In this document: positions 61,878-64,000 of the stretch, piece after piece
Layout of the letters: every line of letters starts with the position of its first letter
How positions within the stretch are numbered: the stretch's first letter is position 1
Source: JAGVSR01 sp963778225
GTDB lineage: Bacteria; Pseudomonadota; Alphaproteobacteria; Rhizobiales; Hyphomicrobiaceae
Assembly (NCBI GenBank): GCA_963778225.1
Contig: CAVZTR010000012.1
Coordinates: forward strand, 434,001 to 498,000
Direction: 5' to 3'
Length of the DNA: 64,000 bases
Notes under the pieces: generated by a model
Seen by the model: only the letters and a program-made list of their open reading frames with translations
Told to the model about the DNA's origin: nothing
Database searches by the model: none
Made by a program: the position numbers and the translations under genes

Positions 61878-61889
61878 TTGTGATCACAA
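61878..61889. promoter_or_regulatory. Probable GntR operator B (TTGTGATCACAA)
   Basis: A perfect 12-base palindrome between the divergent gntR-like and potF genes, 85 bases before potF. It contains the same TGTGATCACA as operator A, and could control both genes at once. Confidence 0.7.
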
Positions 61890-61973
61890 TGGGGGCACGT
61901 TACGAATGGGGCGCGGACGTCTGCGCGGGGCCAGCATCGTGACGACCCACACTCTCCAAACAGGAGTTCGTAA

Positions 61974-63083
61974 ATGTTGCATCCCGGAATAAAGCGCCTT
62001 GCGTGTATCGCGGGCGTGGCCGCCGCTGCTCTGGCGGTCGCCTCCGCTTCCTTCGCGAAAGATCGCGAATTGAAAGTCTTCAATTGGTCTGACTACATCG
62101 ATGAATCGATCCTTGCAGATTTCACCAAGGAAACGGGCATCAAGGTCACCTACGACGTCTTCGACAGCAACGAGGTTCTCGAGACAAAGCTGCTCGCAGG
62201 CAAGACCGGCTACGACATCGTCGTCCCGACGGGTGCGTTCCTGTCACGTCAGATCAAGGCCGGCGTGTTCCAGAAGCTCGACAAGTCGAAACTCACGAAC
62301 ATCGGAAATGTCTGGCCGGAAGTCGCCAAGCGGACGGACGTCTATGATCCAAACGGCGAACATGCGCTCACCTACATGTGGGGCACCACGGGCATCGGGT
62401 ACAACGAAGGCAAGATCAAGGAACGGCTCGGCGATGCGCCGGTGAACTCCTGGGATCTCGTGTTCAAGCCTGAGATTGCCGCGAAGTTCAAGGACTGCGG
62501 CATCTTCATGCTCGACAGCCCCGATGACATTCTGTCCTCCGCCCTGCGCTACCAGGGCATCGATCCCAATACCAAGGACGAAGCTGAACTGAAGAAAGGC
62601 GCGGAACTGTTGAAGTCGATCCGCCCGAACGTGCGCAAGTTCCATTCGTCGGAGTACATCAACGCGCTGGCGGATGGCGACATCTGCATCGCGGTCGGCT
62701 GGTCGGGTGATATCCTGCAGGCCCGCGACCGTGCAGAGGAAGCCAAGAACGGTCACGTCATCAAGTATTCCATTCCGAAGGAAGGCGCGATGATGTGGTT
62801 TGACATGATGGCCATCCCGAAGGATGCCGAGAATGTCGCCGAGGCGCACGAGTTCCTCAACTACCTTCTGAAGCCGGAAGTGATCGCCAAGGCTTCGAAC
62901 TACATCAACTACGCAAACGGAAACCTCGCCTCGAAGGAGTTCATTTCTGAAGAGGTGAAGAGCGATCCGGCGATCTATCCGGACGAGGCGACGATGTCGA
63001 ACCTGTTCGTGAAACTCGCCTACGACGCGAAAACACAACGAACGGTGACGCGCCTCTGGACGGGTGTCGTGACCGGCAAGTAA
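61974..63083 (+). CDS. potF: Polyamine ABC transporter substrate-binding protein (PotF-like)
   Basis: A 369-residue periplasmic protein for polyamine uptake. Signal peptide about residues 1-28 (IAGVAAAALAVASASFA). The ligand signature LKVFNWSDYIDESIL places Trp38-Ser39-Asp40 as in E. coli PotF (Trp37-Ser38-Asp39). Further pocket regions are seen in YMWGTTGIGYNEGKIKERL, IAVGWSGDILQARDRAEEA and GAMMWFDMMAIPKDAENVAE. Putrescine specificity is likely but not proven. AGGAG precedes the ATG. A terminator hairpin follows, then the ABC ATPase gene. Confidence 0.94.
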   Translation: MLHPGIKRLACIAGVAAAALAVASASFAKDRELKVFNWSDYIDESILADFTKETGIKVTYDVFDSNEVLETKLLAGKTGYDIVVPTGAFLSRQIKAGVFQKLDKSKLTNIGNVWPEVAKRTDVYDPNGEHALTYMWGTTGIGYNEGKIKERLGDAPVNSWDLVFKPEIAAKFKDCGIFMLDSPDDILSSALRYQGIDPNTKDEAELKKGAELLKSIRPNVRKFHSSEYINALADGDICIAVGWSGDILQARDRAEEAKNGHVIKYSIPKEGAMMWFDMMAIPKDAENVAEAHEFLNYLLKPEVIAKASNYINYANGNLASKEFISEEVKSDPAIYPDEATMSNLFVKLAYDAKTQRTVTRLWTGVVTGK

Positions 63084-63095
63084 CCAAGACAACCA

Positions 63096-63127
63096 ACCGC
63101 GCTGGAGCCTCGCTCCGGCGCGGTTTT
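63096..63127 (+). terminator. Hairpin between potF and ABC ATPase gene
   Basis: A 12-bp stem (ACCGCGCTGGAG / CTCCGGCGCGGT, one G-U pair) with loop CCTCG, followed by TTTTCAC. It should partly terminate or stabilise the 3' end of the potF message, a common way to make more binding protein than transporter. Confidence 0.85.
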
Positions 63128-63187
63128 CACATGAAGACCCATCAGGGGTCTTTCTCGTCTCCTCTTCGCAACACCCAGAGGCCTTCC

Positions 63188-64000
<813 letters not shown>

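Overview
The window looks like chromosomal DNA of a high-GC alphaproteobacterium, most likely of the order Hyphomicrobiales. The evidence is the gene content: a NadQ-type NAD regulator beside nadABC, TIGR02301, DUF4399 and TorF-type genes, a periplasmic PQQ dehydrogenase end, and a cluster of rRNA methyltransferases with dxs and xseB. No rRNA, tRNA, CRISPR array, insertion sequence or phage gene was recognised.

Layout. 1-3.7 kb: the end of a PQQ dehydrogenase gene, a CobB/SIRT5-type sirtuin, a TrmA-type RNA methyltransferase, a TlyA-type methyltransferase and a small lipoprotein. 3.75-13.6 kb: a long minus-strand series (DoxX, dxs, a secreted protein with a VHL-beta-like domain, xseB, a histone-deacetylase-fold hydrolase, SDR, an unknown envelope protein, enoyl-CoA hydratase and acyl-CoA dehydrogenase). 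The last three genes overlap and form one operon. 13.7-24.5 kb: Sua5/YrdC, a GlcD-like FAD enzyme, a formyltransferase-like protein, a Clp-N/coiled-coil protein, a YedK/HMCES DNA-protein crosslink enzyme, LysE, an L,D-transpeptidase and dihydroorotase. 24.5-32 kb: ygfZ, tag and an HD hydrolase, then nadQ and nadABC with two matching palindromes upstream of nadA. 32-40.5 kb: ppdK, an M20 peptidase, RNase T2, several orphan genes and a torF-like gene ruined by many frameshifts. 40.8-49.5 kb: a pteridine-reductase-like SDR, two tandem glucosaminidase-domain proteins, glutathione peroxidase, chorismate mutase, gatA and gatC with a secreted protein between them, a UPF0173 hydrolase and ruvX. 49.5-58.5 kb: an alpha/beta hydrolase with a membrane domain, a BciB/FrhB-like iron-sulfur flavoprotein, a large L,D-transpeptidase, a DUF2939 protein and recQ. 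58.5-64 kb: a MarR regulator and a polyamine block (gamma-glutamylputrescine-synthetase-like gene, GntR/FCD regulator, potF, ABC ATPase) with two copies of a TGTGATCACA palindrome.

The most unusual signal is a family of short hairpin repeats in tandem copies at 20.3, 20.8, 23.1 and 41.7 kb. They share an apical signature (5' GAC, 3' CCGGCC) but have locus-specific outer arms that remain perfectly complementary. A fourth arm type with a different core lies at 48.8 kb. At 41.7 kb the first repeat copy is read as protein and forms the C-terminus of an SDR enzyme. Other points worth a look are two self-consistent candidate regulons (NadQ and GntR), a 71-residue Cys-bounded C-terminal domain shared by the tandem glucosaminidases, a bacterial VHL-beta-like protein, and a BciB-like gene with no photosynthesis genes beside it.
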